In this document: in pieces, positions 1-7,924 of the stretch | Layout: the number at the start of each line of letters is the position of its first letter | Numbering within the stretch: the stretch's first letter is position 1 | Source: UBA668 sp040081465 | Lineage (GTDB): Bacteria; Actinomycetota; Acidimicrobiia; Acidimicrobiales; Ilumatobacteraceae | DNA: 15,674 nucleotides | Assembly (NCBI GenBank): GCA_040081465.1 | Contig: JBEBGL010000031.1 | Location: forward strand, 1-15,674 | Reading direction: 5' to 3' | Program-made: the position numbers and the translations under genes | Notes under the pieces: model-generated | Seen by the model: the letters and a program-made list of their open reading frames with translations, nothing else | Told to the model about the DNA's origin: nothing | Database searches by the model: none

Positions 1-675
<675 letters not shown>

Positions 676-682
676 GGGTGTT

Positions 683-688
683 TCCTCC
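683..688 (-). promoter_or_regulatory. groEL Shine-Dalgarno site
   Basis: GGAGGA on the minus strand lies 7 nt before the groEL ATG. It is one of the few strong ribosome-binding sites in the window, consistent with a leadered, highly translated mRNA. Confidence 0.85.
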
Positions 689-734
689 GGTGTTCAGGTG
701 AGCGTGGCGAGCTATCACTCGCGGTATGAGACTG

Positions 735-761
735 CTAGCACTCTAAGCCGTTGACTGCTAA
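735..761 (-). promoter_or_regulatory. CIRCE operator (HrcA-binding inverted repeat) upstream of groEL
   Basis: The plus strand reads CTAGCACTC, 9 nt of spacer, then GACTGCTAA. The CIRCE consensus is TTAGCACTC-N9-GAGTGCTAA, so each 9-nt arm has one mismatch and the spacer is exactly 9. It lies about 60 bp upstream of the groEL ATG, the usual place for HrcA repression in actinobacteria. A TAnnnT -10 candidate for groEL (TAGAGT on the minus strand, 745-740) lies inside the element, which would allow direct occlusion of the promoter. No good -35 is visible, so the promoter position is tentative; the operator is not. Confidence 0.92.
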
Positions 762-808
762 TGCGGCAACCCTCGGCGTCCCAACGGGCGTCGAAACGCT
801 GCTGGCCG

Positions 809-814
809 TAGGGT
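809..814 (+). promoter_or_regulatory. Putative -10 box for leaderless FAD-oxidoreductase mRNA
   Basis: TAGGGT ends 8 nt before GTG 823. It matches the TAnnnT pattern seen before many starts in this window, and no -35 is recognisable. It supports the GTG 823 start over the TTG at 751. Confidence 0.5.
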
Positions 815-822
815 TTGCGCCC

Positions 823-2286
823 GTGCACGTTGTTGTGGTTGGCGGCGGGGTCTCGGGCCTGGGGGCGGCGCTTGTTTTCGCCCGTCAGGGGCACCGGGTC
901 ACCGTCGTCGAGCGCGACGACACACCGATGCCCGCCTCGGCTGATGAGGCTTTCGATTGGGATCGACGCGGGGCGCCGCAGGTGCGCCACAGCCACGCCT
1001 TCCTCGCGCGTCTGGTCGGGATGCTGCGCGGCGACTACCCCGATGTTTACGCCGCGCTGTTGCGCGAGGGCGCGACCGAGATGCGCTTTGGCGACGACAT
1101 TCCGCCGGCGATCACCAATTTTGAGCGGCTGCCCGAGGATTCCGAGTTGGTGATGCTGGCTTGTCGACGCACGACGTTCGAATGGGTGCTGCGCCGGGCA
1201 GCGATCTCGGAAGGCGCTGTGACGTTTCGCACCGGCGTGGGCGTGAGTGGCCTCTTAGTTGACGACACGGTCGCCGAGGGTGGTGGCGCGATGCCGCATG
1301 TCACCGGCGTGCGACTGGAAGACGGCACCGAGATTGCCGCCGACTTCACCGTCGTAGCTGCCGGTCGACGAAGTGGGCTGAGCGACTGGTTGGGCGTGAT
1401 CGGCGCGGCGCACGTGCCGGAAGACGCGGACGAAACCGGCATCGTTTATCTCAGCCGCTTTTATCGCGTGCGCGAGGGCGAGTCACCCGCCCCGCGCGGC
1501 GGTCCGATCGGCGGGGGCCTCGGTTACTTGAAGTACGGAGTGTTCGTCGGCGACAACCGCACGTTCAGCGTCACGCTCGCGACGCCAACGGCTGATGACG
1601 AGCTGCGCAAGCTTGTAAGTGACCCGACCGTGTTCGACGCGTGCGCGCGACAACTGGTCGCGACCGCACAGTGGCTCGACGGCCGCGCCGATCCGATCAC
1701 TGACGAAGTGCACATGATGGCCGGGCTGATCAATCGTTGGCGACAGCACGTCGTCGACGGTGTGCCGGTCGCCACGGGCGTTGCCGCTGTCGGCGATGCG
1801 GTGATTTGCACGAACCCGCTTTACGGGCGCGGGTGCTGCACCGCGTTCTGGAGTGCGCACTTGTTGGCGGACGCGATGGCCGCGCACGCCAACGACCCGG
1901 TCGACTTGCTGGTCGCGTACGACGCGGCGCTACGCGCAGAGATCTTGCCCTGGTACAAGTCGAGCGTCGATCAAGACATCGAAGCCCGGCGAGTAGCAGC
2001 CGCGCTCCTCGCGGGGGAGGACCCCGACGGCGACCCGACCGATCCGCGCGCCTTCATCCGCAGCGTGCTGCGTGACGGACTGTTGCCGGCGATGCGCCGC
2101 GATGCAATCGTGTTGCGCGCGTTCTTCCGCACGTTCAATCTGCTCTGCGCGCCAGATGCAATGGTCAAAGACGCCGACGTGTTCGGTCGCGTGCTCGCCG
2201 TTTGGCAAGACCGCGACAATCGTCCGCCGGAACCGCTGCTAGGCCCGGCCACCCGCGCCGACCTTTTAGCCGCTCTGGCGACCTAG
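823..2286 (+). CDS. FAD-dependent oxidoreductase/monooxygenase-like protein
   Basis: A flavoprotein of about 487 residues, of the group-A monooxygenase/geranylgeranyl-reductase-like fold, probably cytosolic. It opens with a Rossmann strand and the dinucleotide motif GGGVSGLG at residues 7-14, followed by the ribose-binding acidic residue E30 in VVERD. A PQVRHSHAF segment near 52-60 is common in FAD oxidoreductases of this class. A VVAAGRRS strand occurs near residue 180, and the second FAD-binding GD motif lies in AAVGDAVICTNPLYGRG around 322-337. The frame is open back to TTG 751, but GTG 823 places the first beta strand at the N-terminus as usual and has a -10-like TAGGGT 8 nt upstream; TTG 751 lies within the CIRCE operator. 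The substrate is not recognisable. The gene ends in a 4-bp overlap with the convergent aquaporin gene. Confidence is high for the fold and low for specificity. Confidence 0.87.
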   Translation: MHVVVVGGGVSGLGAALVFARQGHRVTVVERDDTPMPASADEAFDWDRRGAPQVRHSHAFLARLVGMLRGDYPDVYAALLREGATEMRFGDDIPPAITNFERLPEDSELVMLACRRTTFEWVLRRAAISEGAVTFRTGVGVSGLLVDDTVAEGGGAMPHVTGVRLEDGTEIAADFTVVAAGRRSGLSDWLGVIGAAHVPEDADETGIVYLSRFYRVREGESPAPRGGPIGGGLGYLKYGVFVGDNRTFSVTLATPTADDELRKLVSDPTVFDACARQLVATAQWLDGRADPITDEVHMMAGLINRWRQHVVDGVPVATGVAAVGDAVICTNPLYGRGCCTAFWSAHLLADAMAAHANDPVDLLVAYDAALRAEILPWYKSSVDQDIEARRVAAALLAGEDPDGDPTDPRAFIRSVLRDGLLPAMRRDAIVLRAFFRTFNLLCAPDAMVKDADVFGRVLAVWQDRDNRPPEPLLGPATRADLLAALAT

Positions 2287-3065
2287 TCGACGGTGTCTTT
2301 GACGGCGTCGACGGCTTGGTAGGCGACCGTGTCCAGTGCGTTGCGAACGTCGGTCGCACCCGGAACCCCAACGAGCATCGTGTCTTCCAAGCGAGAGTCG
2401 TCGAGGATCAGAAACAGAATGACTCCGACAAATGCGCCGATGAGCGGGAACACGATGAAGGCCCACAGTTGCTGCAGCGCTTCGAAGTCGGGGTCGGCGA
2501 ACAATGCCGTGCCGATGCTGCGCGCCGGGTTCACCGAGGTGTTGTCGACGGGAATCGAGATCAGGTGGATGAGCGTCAGTGTGAGTCCTGCGACCAGTCC
2601 ACCCATGCCGGGCGCGAACTTGCGCGTGGTGGTGAACAGCACGACCATCACCAAGATGGCGGTGAGGATGACTTCCACCACGATGGTCGAGCCGAGACCG
2701 TAGTAATCGCCCGACCACAAGTTGGCGGCGAACTGCCCGCGTGGCAGATCTTTACCGCTTTGGATGCCATAGATGATGGCCGCGCCGCCGACTGCTCCGA
2801 CCAGTTGCCCGATCCATGCGAAAACCGCATGAATGCCATTGATCTTGCGCGCCAGCAACATGCCGAGCGTGACTGCGGGGTTGATGTGGCAACCGCTGAT
2901 CGGCCCGATGACATAAGCCATTATCAGCAGTGAAAGGCCGAAGCCGAGGGCGATGGTCAGTACGCCCCCGCCGGTGATGATTGCGACACCGGGGCCGCCA
3001 AGCATCAACACCGCAGTGCCCACTAACTCTGCTGCCAGGATGCGTCCGTTGTTCTGAGTCTCCAT
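2283..3065 (-). CDS. Aquaporin (MIP family, AqpZ-like)
   Basis: An inner-membrane channel of 260 residues with six membrane helices and both half-helix NPA motifs: HINPAVT (N62-P63-A64) and NTSVNPAR (N179-P180-A181). Residues aligning with the aromatic/arginine filter of E. coli AqpZ are kept: F42 (F43), H167 (H174), T176 (T183) and R182 (R189). This predicts a water-selective pore rather than a glycerol facilitator. A hydrophilic C-terminal tail of about 35 residues follows helix 6. ATG 3065 is preceded by a TAnnnT box 6 nt away, suggesting a leaderless transcript. The gene is divergent from fdhD, with 37 bp between starts, and convergent with the FAD oxidoreductase. The two stop codons share one CTAG palindrome at 2283-2286. 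Confidence 0.95.
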   Translation of the reverse strand: METQNNGRILAAELVGTAVLMLGGPGVAIITGGGVLTIALGFGLSLLIMAYVIGPISGCHINPAVTLGMLLARKINGIHAVFAWIGQLVGAVGGAAIIYGIQSGKDLPRGQFAANLWSGDYYGLGSTIVVEVILTAILVMVVLFTTTRKFAPGMGGLVAGLTLTLIHLISIPVDNTSVNPARSIGTALFADPDFEALQQLWAFIVFPLIGAFVGVILFLILDDSRLEDTMLVGVPGATDVRNALDTVAYQAVDAVKDTVD

Positions 3066-3071
3066 GGCGCA

Positions 3072-3077
3072 ACCCTA
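3072..3077 (-). promoter_or_regulatory. Putative -10 box for leaderless aquaporin mRNA
   Basis: On the minus strand TAGGGT ends 6 nt before ATG 3065. The same hexamer precedes the FAD-oxidoreductase start at 823. No Shine-Dalgarno site is visible. Confidence 0.55.
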
Positions 3078-3088
3078 TTCCCTAGCGG

Positions 3089-3094
3089 TACCGT
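3089..3094 (+). promoter_or_regulatory. Putative -10 box for leaderless fdhD mRNA
   Basis: TACCGT ends 8 nt before ATG 3103. It favours the 3103 start over the upstream in-frame ATG 3064, which would overlap the aquaporin start codon. Confidence 0.45.
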
Positions 3095-3102
3095 CGTTCT
3101 CC

Positions 3103-3918
3103 ATGTCGTCAAGCAGGGCCGCCCGCAGCCGCAGCGAAAGCTTTCTGGTCACAACCGAACACGATGGACAGCGTGCCCGTCGACCCGACGACTTGATCGT
3201 CGAAGAGCCGATGACGGTGCAGCTGGATGGCGTGACGATCAGCACCACGATGCGCACGCCGGGACACGACTTCGAACTCGCCGTCGGCTTCTGCCACACC
3301 GAGGGTCTGCTCGCGGAGGTACCGGTTCAAGGCGTGCGCTATTGCGCCACGGGTTCGGCGGTCGGAAGCGAGTTCAACGTAGTGACGGTCGAGACCGGGG
3401 GATTGGCGCCAACTCCGCGCCCGCGCCTGGGCAACACGACTTCGAGTTGCGGGCTCTGCGGTAACGACGCGATCGACCAACTATGCGATCGACTCTTGCC
3501 GCTGCCGCCATCAACGCCCATTCCGCTCGAAGTGCTGCAACATGTTCCCGACGCGGTGCGTGCCACGCAAGACCTGTTCGAGCTCACAGGTTCGGTGCAT
3601 GCAGCCGCATCGTTCACCGTCGACGGCACTGTGCTGCTAACTCGTGAAGATGTCGGTCGACACAACGCGGTCGACAAGGTGATTGGTCGCATGCTGCTGG
3701 ACGGACAGTTGCCAGCTACCGGGCTCGGACTGTTCGTTAGTGGCCGGGCCAGCTTCGAGTTGGTGCAGAAAGCGTGGGCCGGTGGCTTTTCCACGCTGGT
3801 CGCGGTCAGTGCACCGACGGCGTTGGCAGTGCACACGGCTCGCCGCGCGGGACTGCTGTTAGCGGGGTTCGTGCGCTCCGATCGGCTGAACGTATACGCG
3901 CCCGAGCGCTTAGCCTGA
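3103..3918 (+). CDS. fdhD: FdhD, sulfurtransferase for molybdenum cofactor of formate dehydrogenase
   Basis: FdhD transfers sulfur from a cysteine desulfurase to the Mo/W-bis-pyranopterin cofactor, which formate dehydrogenases need for activity. The protein is 271 residues from ATG 3103, close to the 277 of E. coli FdhD. The sulfur-relay CxxC is present as SSCGLCG with C116 and C119. Other family blocks are FELAVGFCHTEGLL near 57-70, a SVHAAA segment, EDVGRHNAVDKVIG near 190-203, and a following LFVSGRASFELVQKA block. An in-frame ATG at 3064 would add 13 residues but overlaps the aquaporin start, so 3103 is preferred. No formate dehydrogenase gene is in the window. chdC follows after 4 bp, but it seems to have its own -10 box at the end of fdhD. 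Confidence 0.95.
   Translation: MSSSRAARSRSESFLVTTEHDGQRARRPDDLIVEEPMTVQLDGVTISTTMRTPGHDFELAVGFCHTEGLLAEVPVQGVRYCATGSAVGSEFNVVTVETGGLAPTPRPRLGNTTSSCGLCGNDAIDQLCDRLLPLPPSTPIPLEVLQHVPDAVRATQDLFELTGSVHAAASFTVDGTVLLTREDVGRHNAVDKVIGRMLLDGQLPATGLGLFVSGRASFELVQKAWAGGFSTLVAVSAPTALAVHTARRAGLLLAGFVRSDRLNVYAPERLA
3911..3916 (+). promoter_or_regulatory. Putative -10 box for leaderless chdC/hemQ mRNA inside the end of fdhD
   Basis: TAGCCT ends 6 nt before ATG 3923 and overlaps the last fdhD codons and its TGA stop. The same hexamer precedes the GNAT start at 7490. It suggests independent transcription of chdC despite the 4-bp gap to fdhD. Confidence 0.5.
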
Positions 3919-3922
3919 GCGC

Positions 3923-4609
3923 ATGAGCAACACGGAACCGGTTAGCCCGACTGTCGGGCGTGGCGTACTTCATCTGTTCTGCAAACCGACGCCGCTTGCT
4001 GATGGTGAGGCTGTTGTCGCCGCAGTCAAAGCCTCGCAAGCCGCTGGCGTGCAAGTCGTTTCGGTGTCGGTGCTCGGTCACAAGTGTGATGCCGCGTTTA
4101 TGGCAATGCATGAAGACTGGCGCGAGCTGCGCGCGCTGCAGTCGGCGCTGCAGCGCGCAGGTCTCGATGTGGTCGACAGTTACGTCAGCATCACCGAGGT
4201 CAGCGACTACGCGGCCGGAATGCCGCAAGAGATGCTCGATGCGCGGCTGTACCCCACGATTCCGCCATCGGCACAGCACATGCCTGCGTGGTGCTTCTAT
4301 CCGATGTCGAAGAAGCGTGAGGGCGACATCAACTGGTTCACGCTGCCTTTTGATGAGCGCAAAGGACTGATGCACGAGCACGGGGTCAGCGGTCGCAAGT
4401 TTGCCGGTCGCATTGTGCAGTACATCACCGCCTCGACAGGTCTCGACGATTACGAGTGGGGTGTCACACTGTTCGGTGCGCATCCCGATGATCTGAAGGA
4501 CTGCGTGTACACCATGCGCTTCGACAATGCATCGGCTGTCTACGCCGACTTCGGCCCCTTCTACAGCGGCATCGTCGTGTCGGTGGAAGAGTTAGCCGCG
4601 CACTTCTAG
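3923..4609 (+). CDS. hemQ: Coproheme decarboxylase ChdC/HemQ (chlorite dismutase family)
   Basis: It catalyses the last step of the coproporphyrin-dependent heme pathway used by actinobacteria and firmicutes: oxidative decarboxylation of coproheme to heme b with peroxide. The protein is 228 residues, the usual length. The YPMSK motif falls at 126-130; Y126 aligns with the catalytic radical Tyr (Y147 in Listeria), and M128 and K130 also match. The proximal heme ligand aligns with H153 in EHGVSGRKFAG, 27 residues after the Tyr as in Listeria. NWFTLPFDER and a C-terminal FGPFYSG block complete the family pattern. No other heme gene is adjacent. It overlaps the convergent lipoprotein gene by 4 bp through a shared CTAG. 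Confidence is high; true chlorite dismutase is unlikely because the YPMSK block marks ChdC. Confidence 0.95.
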   Translation: MSNTEPVSPTVGRGVLHLFCKPTPLADGEAVVAAVKASQAAGVQVVSVSVLGHKCDAAFMAMHEDWRELRALQSALQRAGLDVVDSYVSITEVSDYAAGMPQEMLDARLYPTIPPSAQHMPAWCFYPMSKKREGDINWFTLPFDERKGLMHEHGVSGRKFAGRIVQYITASTGLDDYEWGVTLFGAHPDDLKDCVYTMRFDNASAVYADFGPFYSGIVVSVEELAAHF

Positions 4610-5865
4610 TCGCTGACCGTTACAAATCCGTTCGCGATATCGCGGCCGTCGACATCGAACGTGAAACGTTCGAATGTCGCTGTCAGCACTTCACCGTTTG
4701 TCCCGATGATCAGGTCGCGACCAGGTCCGGAGTAGTCGAAGAACCGCCCAGCTGCCAACGCATCGGCACACGCTGCGAAGCTGTTGCACGGCGTGCCTTG
4801 GTCGGTAACGATCGGTACCTGGCGCACGATTGCACCTGGATTGTCGCTTCCGGCCGCTTGCGCGGCTAGCGCGATCACGTTCAAACAGTCGTACGCGTTG
4901 TGCGCGAACAGTCCGGTAGCGGTTGGATTTATGCCCCGCAGCGATTCCATGAATGACTCGGACGTGGGGTAGGCAAGTGGTGAGACACCATCAATGCGTG
5001 CGCTCAGGCTGCGTCCGAACGGTTGGGATGACACGGCCGGCCGGCGGATTGCGTCGTTCACCACGTAAGTGCGGGTGATCGTGCTGGCATTGTCGATCGC
5101 CGAGATGATCGCGGGGCCGGTCGTGTCGTCGGCGATAACGACGACAACTTCCGCTTGGGTGGCAACAACATCTGCCACCGCCGTGGCGATCGAGTTCTCG
5201 CTGGCGTTGAACGGAACCATCGCGGTGACTGTTGTTCCTTCGGCGAGCACGGCCAGTCGCGCCGCCTGTGCGAATGGGCGGCCGTAGTTGTCGTCGACGT
5301 ACACAACCACCGCACTGCTGGAACCCGACGACTCGACCAACGTTGCGAGTGCCTTCGCCTGTAACGAATCGCTGGCAATGGTGCGTATGAACAGACCGTT
5401 GTCGGGAAACGCGTCGAGAGCGAGAGCCGATGCGGTCGGGCTGCACGTCAAGACTCCGGCATCGACAGCGGTTCCGAGAACGGCGAGTGTGTTGGTTGAC
5501 GAGGTCGGCCCGACGATCGCGTCGACGCCAAGCTGGATTAGTTCCTGCATTGCCAGCGAGGCCGTGGCCTCGTTGTCGCCTTCCTCGCGCTCAATCAATC
5601 GCACCGGTGTTCCACCGACTCCACCCGCGTCGTTTATCTCGCTCACGGCCAACGCGAGGGCGTCGCTCATCGACAAGCCGAGCTCGGTTGCTACACCGTC
5701 GTGCGGCAGAATCGCGCCAACGAGTAACGCACCATCGTCTGGTCGCACAGTGGTGCTGGTGGCAACGATGCTTCCGTCTGCAGAGTCAGTCGGAGAACCG
5801 TCGCTACACGCGCCGATTAACCCAACGAGCGGAAGAACTGCGATCAGCATCTTGATGTTTCGCAT
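4606..5865 (-). CDS. ABC-transporter substrate-binding lipoprotein (branched-chain amino acid/Leu-Ile-Val type)
   Basis: A secreted, lipid-anchored periplasmic-binding-protein-fold protein of 419 residues. A short signal peptide ends in the lipobox IGAC (C20), followed by a Ser/Thr/Asp-rich linker. The type I binding-protein fold then runs from VGAILP near residue 50, with SDALALAVSEINDAGGVGG and DAIVGPTSSTNTLAV typical of LivJ/LivK-like proteins. The frame continues 62 codons upstream, but the stretch before ATG 5865 has no secretion features; a second ATG at 5850 is possible. No permease or ATPase genes are in the window, so this is an orphan receptor here. It is divergent from an ECF-like sigma factor with only 45 bp between starts. 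The ligand cannot be told from sequence. A TACCGT box lies 13 nt upstream of the start. Confidence 0.9.
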   Translation of the reverse strand: MRNIKMLIAVLPLVGLIGACSDGSPTDSADGSIVATSTTVRPDDGALLVGAILPHDGVATELGLSMSDALALAVSEINDAGGVGGTPVRLIEREEGDNEATASLAMQELIQLGVDAIVGPTSSTNTLAVLGTAVDAGVLTCSPTASALALDAFPDNGLFIRTIASDSLQAKALATLVESSGSSSAVVVYVDDNYGRPFAQAARLAVLAEGTTVTAMVPFNASENSIATAVADVVATQAEVVVVIADDTTGPAIISAIDNASTITRTYVVNDAIRRPAVSSQPFGRSLSARIDGVSPLAYPTSESFMESLRGINPTATGLFAHNAYDCLNVIALAAQAAGSDNPGAIVRQVPIVTDQGTPCNSFAACADALAAGRFFDYSGPGRDLIIGTNGEVLTATFERFTFDVDGRDIANGFVTVSD

Positions 5866-5878
5866 ATGTTCGTTTAAG

Positions 5879-5884
5879 ACGGTA
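5879..5884 (-). promoter_or_regulatory. Weak -10 candidate for the binding lipoprotein gene
   Basis: On the minus strand TACCGT lies 13 nt before ATG 5865, which would leave a leader of about 6 nt. No -35 or ribosome-binding site is evident, so this is a low-confidence call. Confidence 0.3.
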
Positions 5885-5910
5885 CACAACACTGACGATG
5901 CAATGGCACC

Positions 5911-6471
5911 GTGACAAGTACGACAGCTGCAAGACAACTGGATGAAGACGAGCTGATCGACAACACGCGTGCAGGCGATTCGAATTCGTACGGCGAGCTC
6001 TACCGCCGTCACGTTCGTGCTGGCCGTGCTGCAGCATTGGCGCTCACCCACAATCGGTCCGATGCTGACGACGTGACCTCCGAAGCCTTTGCCCGAGTGC
6101 TGCGAGCCTCACGTTCAGGTGGCGGACCGAACGGTTCGTTTCGTCCTTATCTGATGGCGGCCGTACGCAACGTCTTCTTCGACAGGATGCGATCGAACCA
6201 CGAGCAGCCAAGCGACAGCATGGCCGACTGGCCGAGTATCGCGATGTCTGACCGCGACTCGGATGGGAAGAGCCCTGCGTTTGCCACTGAAGCGCTTGCG
6301 GGCCTTCCGGAGCGGTGGCAGACCGTGTTGTGGCAAACCGAAGTGGAGGGGCGCAGTTCCGCGGAGGTCGCGCAGCTATTGGGATTGGAACCGAACGCGC
6401 TCGCCGCACTTACTTATCGGGCGCGAAAGGGTTTGCGCCAGGCTTACATGCGTGCGCCGCACCCGCGCTAA
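5911..6471 (+). CDS. ECF-like sigma-70 family RNA polymerase sigma factor
   Basis: A two-domain sigma factor of 186 residues that would direct RNA polymerase to its own promoter class. Region 2 covers about residues 14-95: an AGDSNSYGELYRRH opening, a DADDVTSEAFARVL core and FRPYLMAAVRNVFFDRMR for -10 recognition and melting. A short acidic linker follows. Region 4, about 127-180, is a helix-turn-helix: LAGLPERWQTVLW, then SSAEVAQLLGLEPNALAALTYRARKGLR. The start is GTG 5911; upstream in-frame alternatives are not apparent, and no clear -10 or ribosome-binding site is seen before it. No zinc-finger anti-sigma gene follows, as often happens with this family; the next gene downstream is convergent and unrelated. 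The divergent binding lipoprotein could be a target. Confidence 0.92.
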   Translation: MTSTTAARQLDEDELIDNTRAGDSNSYGELYRRHVRAGRAAALALTHNRSDADDVTSEAFARVLRASRSGGGPNGSFRPYLMAAVRNVFFDRMRSNHEQPSDSMADWPSIAMSDRDSDGKSPAFATEALAGLPERWQTVLWQTEVEGRSSAEVAQLLGLEPNALAALTYRARKGLRQAYMRAPHPR

Positions 6472-6475
6472 CTGC

Positions 6476-7429
6476 TCAGGTGCTGCCCTGGTCGCGTAGG
6501 AATTGCTCGACTTCCGCCATCAGTTCCTCGCTGTCGACTTCCGTAGCGGCGACTTCGTTCTCGTCGATGGCTGACTCGCCGCCGACAGTGTCGTCGTCCT
6601 CATCGCTGTCGTCGTCGTCTTCACTTCCGTCGCTGAAGTAATCGTCGTCGACAAGCTGGCCACTATCGGCCAGCGATTCCAGGCGGGCCACGTAGCCCAA
6701 TAGGTCGCCGTCGTCAGCAACGAATGTTGTGACGCGGTTGTCGTATTCCTGCGCCTCGCCCTGCAGTTGCGCGGTGGGGCTGGGAGTGCCGAGCATTTCG
6801 CACGCCCGCTCGATCAGCGCCAGCGACGCTTTCGGGGATGGCACTTGCGATGCGTAGGCCGGCACTGCGGCCCACAGTGACGCGGAAGACAGGTCGGCCC
6901 GACTGCAACCGTCGTGCAATACACCGACGATTCCGGTGGGGCCTTCGTAACGACTGCGCTGCAGATCGAAACGCTCGATGACGTCGTTCTCTGTCGCAGT
7001 GCCGATGAGTTGCACGGGGCGTGTGTGCGGCACATCGGCCAGCAGCGCGCCAAGGGTCAACACCATCGACACCTCAAACCGCTGCGCGATGCCAACCAAC
7101 TGTTCGGTGAACAGCCGCCAACGCAAGGCGGGCTCGGGGCCGAGCGCGAGGATCACGTCGCCACCAGGGGTGCTTGCGCTCCACAAGCCGACGGTTGGCC
7201 ACACGATCGTGCGCTTTTGCTCGGGAGTCAGTCGGACGTGCGGACGAACGGTTGCAAAATCGGTGAACTCTTCCGGGTCGATTTCGGCGAGTGGTTCCGC
7301 GTGCCATGCCTCGACCAGATGGCGAACACTGTTGCTCGCAGCATCGCCAGCGTCGTTCCAGCCGGTGAAGGCTGCGATCAGCATCGGGCGCCGCAACTTC
7401 GGTTGGGCCAGCCAGCGCACGTGCTCCAT
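6476..7429 (-). CDS. PAC2-family protein (proteasome-assembly-chaperone-2 fold)
   Basis: A cytosolic protein of 317 residues in the actinobacterial PAC2 family, whose members share the fold of a eukaryotic proteasome assembly chaperone; the bacterial role is unsettled. Recognisable blocks are RRPMLIAAFTGWNDAGDAAS near residues 13-32, an EFTDFATVRPHVRL segment, DVILALGPEPALRW, LTLGALLADVPHTRPV, and GPTGIVGVLHDGC. A C-terminal region after about residue 255 holds a strongly acidic low-complexity run (SEDDDDSDEDDD) and ends with a short helix, EELMAEVEQFLRD. ATG 7429 is chosen because the conserved domain begins there and TAACCT ends 8 nt upstream; the open frame before it has no homology. The gene is convergent with the sigma gene across 4 bp and divergent from the GNAT gene. 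Confidence 0.88.
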   Translation of the reverse strand: MEHVRWLAQPKLRRPMLIAAFTGWNDAGDAASNSVRHLVEAWHAEPLAEIDPEEFTDFATVRPHVRLTPEQKRTIVWPTVGLWSASTPGGDVILALGPEPALRWRLFTEQLVGIAQRFEVSMVLTLGALLADVPHTRPVQLIGTATENDVIERFDLQRSRYEGPTGIVGVLHDGCSRADLSSASLWAAVPAYASQVPSPKASLALIERACEMLGTPSPTAQLQGEAQEYDNRVTTFVADDGDLLGYVARLESLADSGQLVDDDYFSDGSEDDDDSDEDDDTVGGESAIDENEVAATEVDSEELMAEVEQFLRDQGST

Positions 7430-7437
7430 CGAGCGAA

Positions 7438-7443
7438 AGGTTA
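7438..7443 (-). promoter_or_regulatory. Putative -10 box for leaderless PAC2-protein mRNA
   Basis: On the minus strand TAACCT ends 8 nt before ATG 7429. There is no recognisable Shine-Dalgarno site. Confidence 0.45.
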
Positions 7444-7476
7444 TCGCCCTGCGCGGGCGGGGTAGCAGCGGATGCG

Positions 7477-7482
7477 TAGCCT
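7477..7482 (+). promoter_or_regulatory. Putative -10 box for leaderless GNAT mRNA
   Basis: TAGCCT ends 7 nt before GTG 7490 and lies just downstream of the alternative ATG 7472. It therefore argues that GTG 7490 is both the transcription and the translation start. Confidence 0.5.
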
Positions 7483-7489
7483 GCGAGAT

Positions 7490-7924
7490 GTGAGCGTCAC
7501 GATCGAGGTCGCAGAGGTTGCCACCGACGAATTGGTGGCGGCGTTCAGTCGATTGATTCCGCAGCTCTCGCAGCGTTCGACTCCGCCGACGAAGCACGAG
7601 GTGGCCGAGATGATCGCCTCACCGGCGAGCGACGTGTTGATCGCTCGCCTTGACGGAGAGATTGTCGCGACTTTGACGCTGGTCACCTTTCGCATTCCGA
7701 CCGGCGTGCGTGCGTGGATCGAAGACGTTGTCGTTGACGACGCAGCGCGTGGGCACGGTGTCGGCGAGCAACTCAACCGTTTCGCTCTCGATCTTGCGCG
7801 CAGGAAAGGTGCCGCGACAGTCGACCTGACCTCGCGGCCTTCACGCGAAGCGGCCAATCGTTTGTACCAACGCCTGGGCTTCAAGCCCCGCGACACAAAC
7901 GTCTACCGCTACGACCTCGAGTAG
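7490..7924 (+). CDS. GNAT-family N-acetyltransferase
   Basis: A stand-alone GCN5-related acetyltransferase of 144 residues, probably cytosolic, transferring acetyl from acetyl-CoA to an unknown amine. Motif A is clear: the strand IEDVVVDDAARGHGVGEQL near 78-96, with the RGHGVG pyrophosphate-binding loop. Motif B is at the end (SREAANRLYQRLGFKPR, about 119-135), typical of small GNAT enzymes. An alternative start at ATG 7472 adds six residues; GTG 7490 is preferred because TAGCCT lies 7 nt upstream. The gene is divergent from the PAC2 gene and convergent with the STAS gene, overlapping it by 16 bp. The substrate cannot be predicted. Confidence 0.9.
   Translation: MSVTIEVAEVATDELVAAFSRLIPQLSQRSTPPTKHEVAEMIASPASDVLIARLDGEIVATLTLVTFRIPTGVRAWIEDVVVDDAARGHGVGEQLNRFALDLARRKGAATVDLTSRPSREAANRLYQRLGFKPRDTNVYRYDLE

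Noticed and set aside
751..822. Upstream extension of the FAD oxidoreductase to TTG 751
   Set aside because: The TTG lies inside the CIRCE operator, the extra 24 residues precede the first Rossmann strand and look non-coding, and GTG 823 has a -10-like box 8 nt upstream.
2202..2933. Open frame antisense to the aquaporin gene
   Set aside because: It has shadow-type composition (Asp/Arg/Gln/His-rich) opposite a certain membrane-protein gene, with no start signal.
3064..3102. Upstream fdhD start at ATG 3064
   Set aside because: It would share a CATG palindrome with the aquaporin start and leave no room for the -10 boxes; ATG 3103 gives a normal FdhD length.
5866..6051. N-terminal extension of the binding lipoprotein to 6051
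   Set aside because: It would run antisense through the sigma factor and bury the signal peptide and lipobox 62 residues inside the protein.
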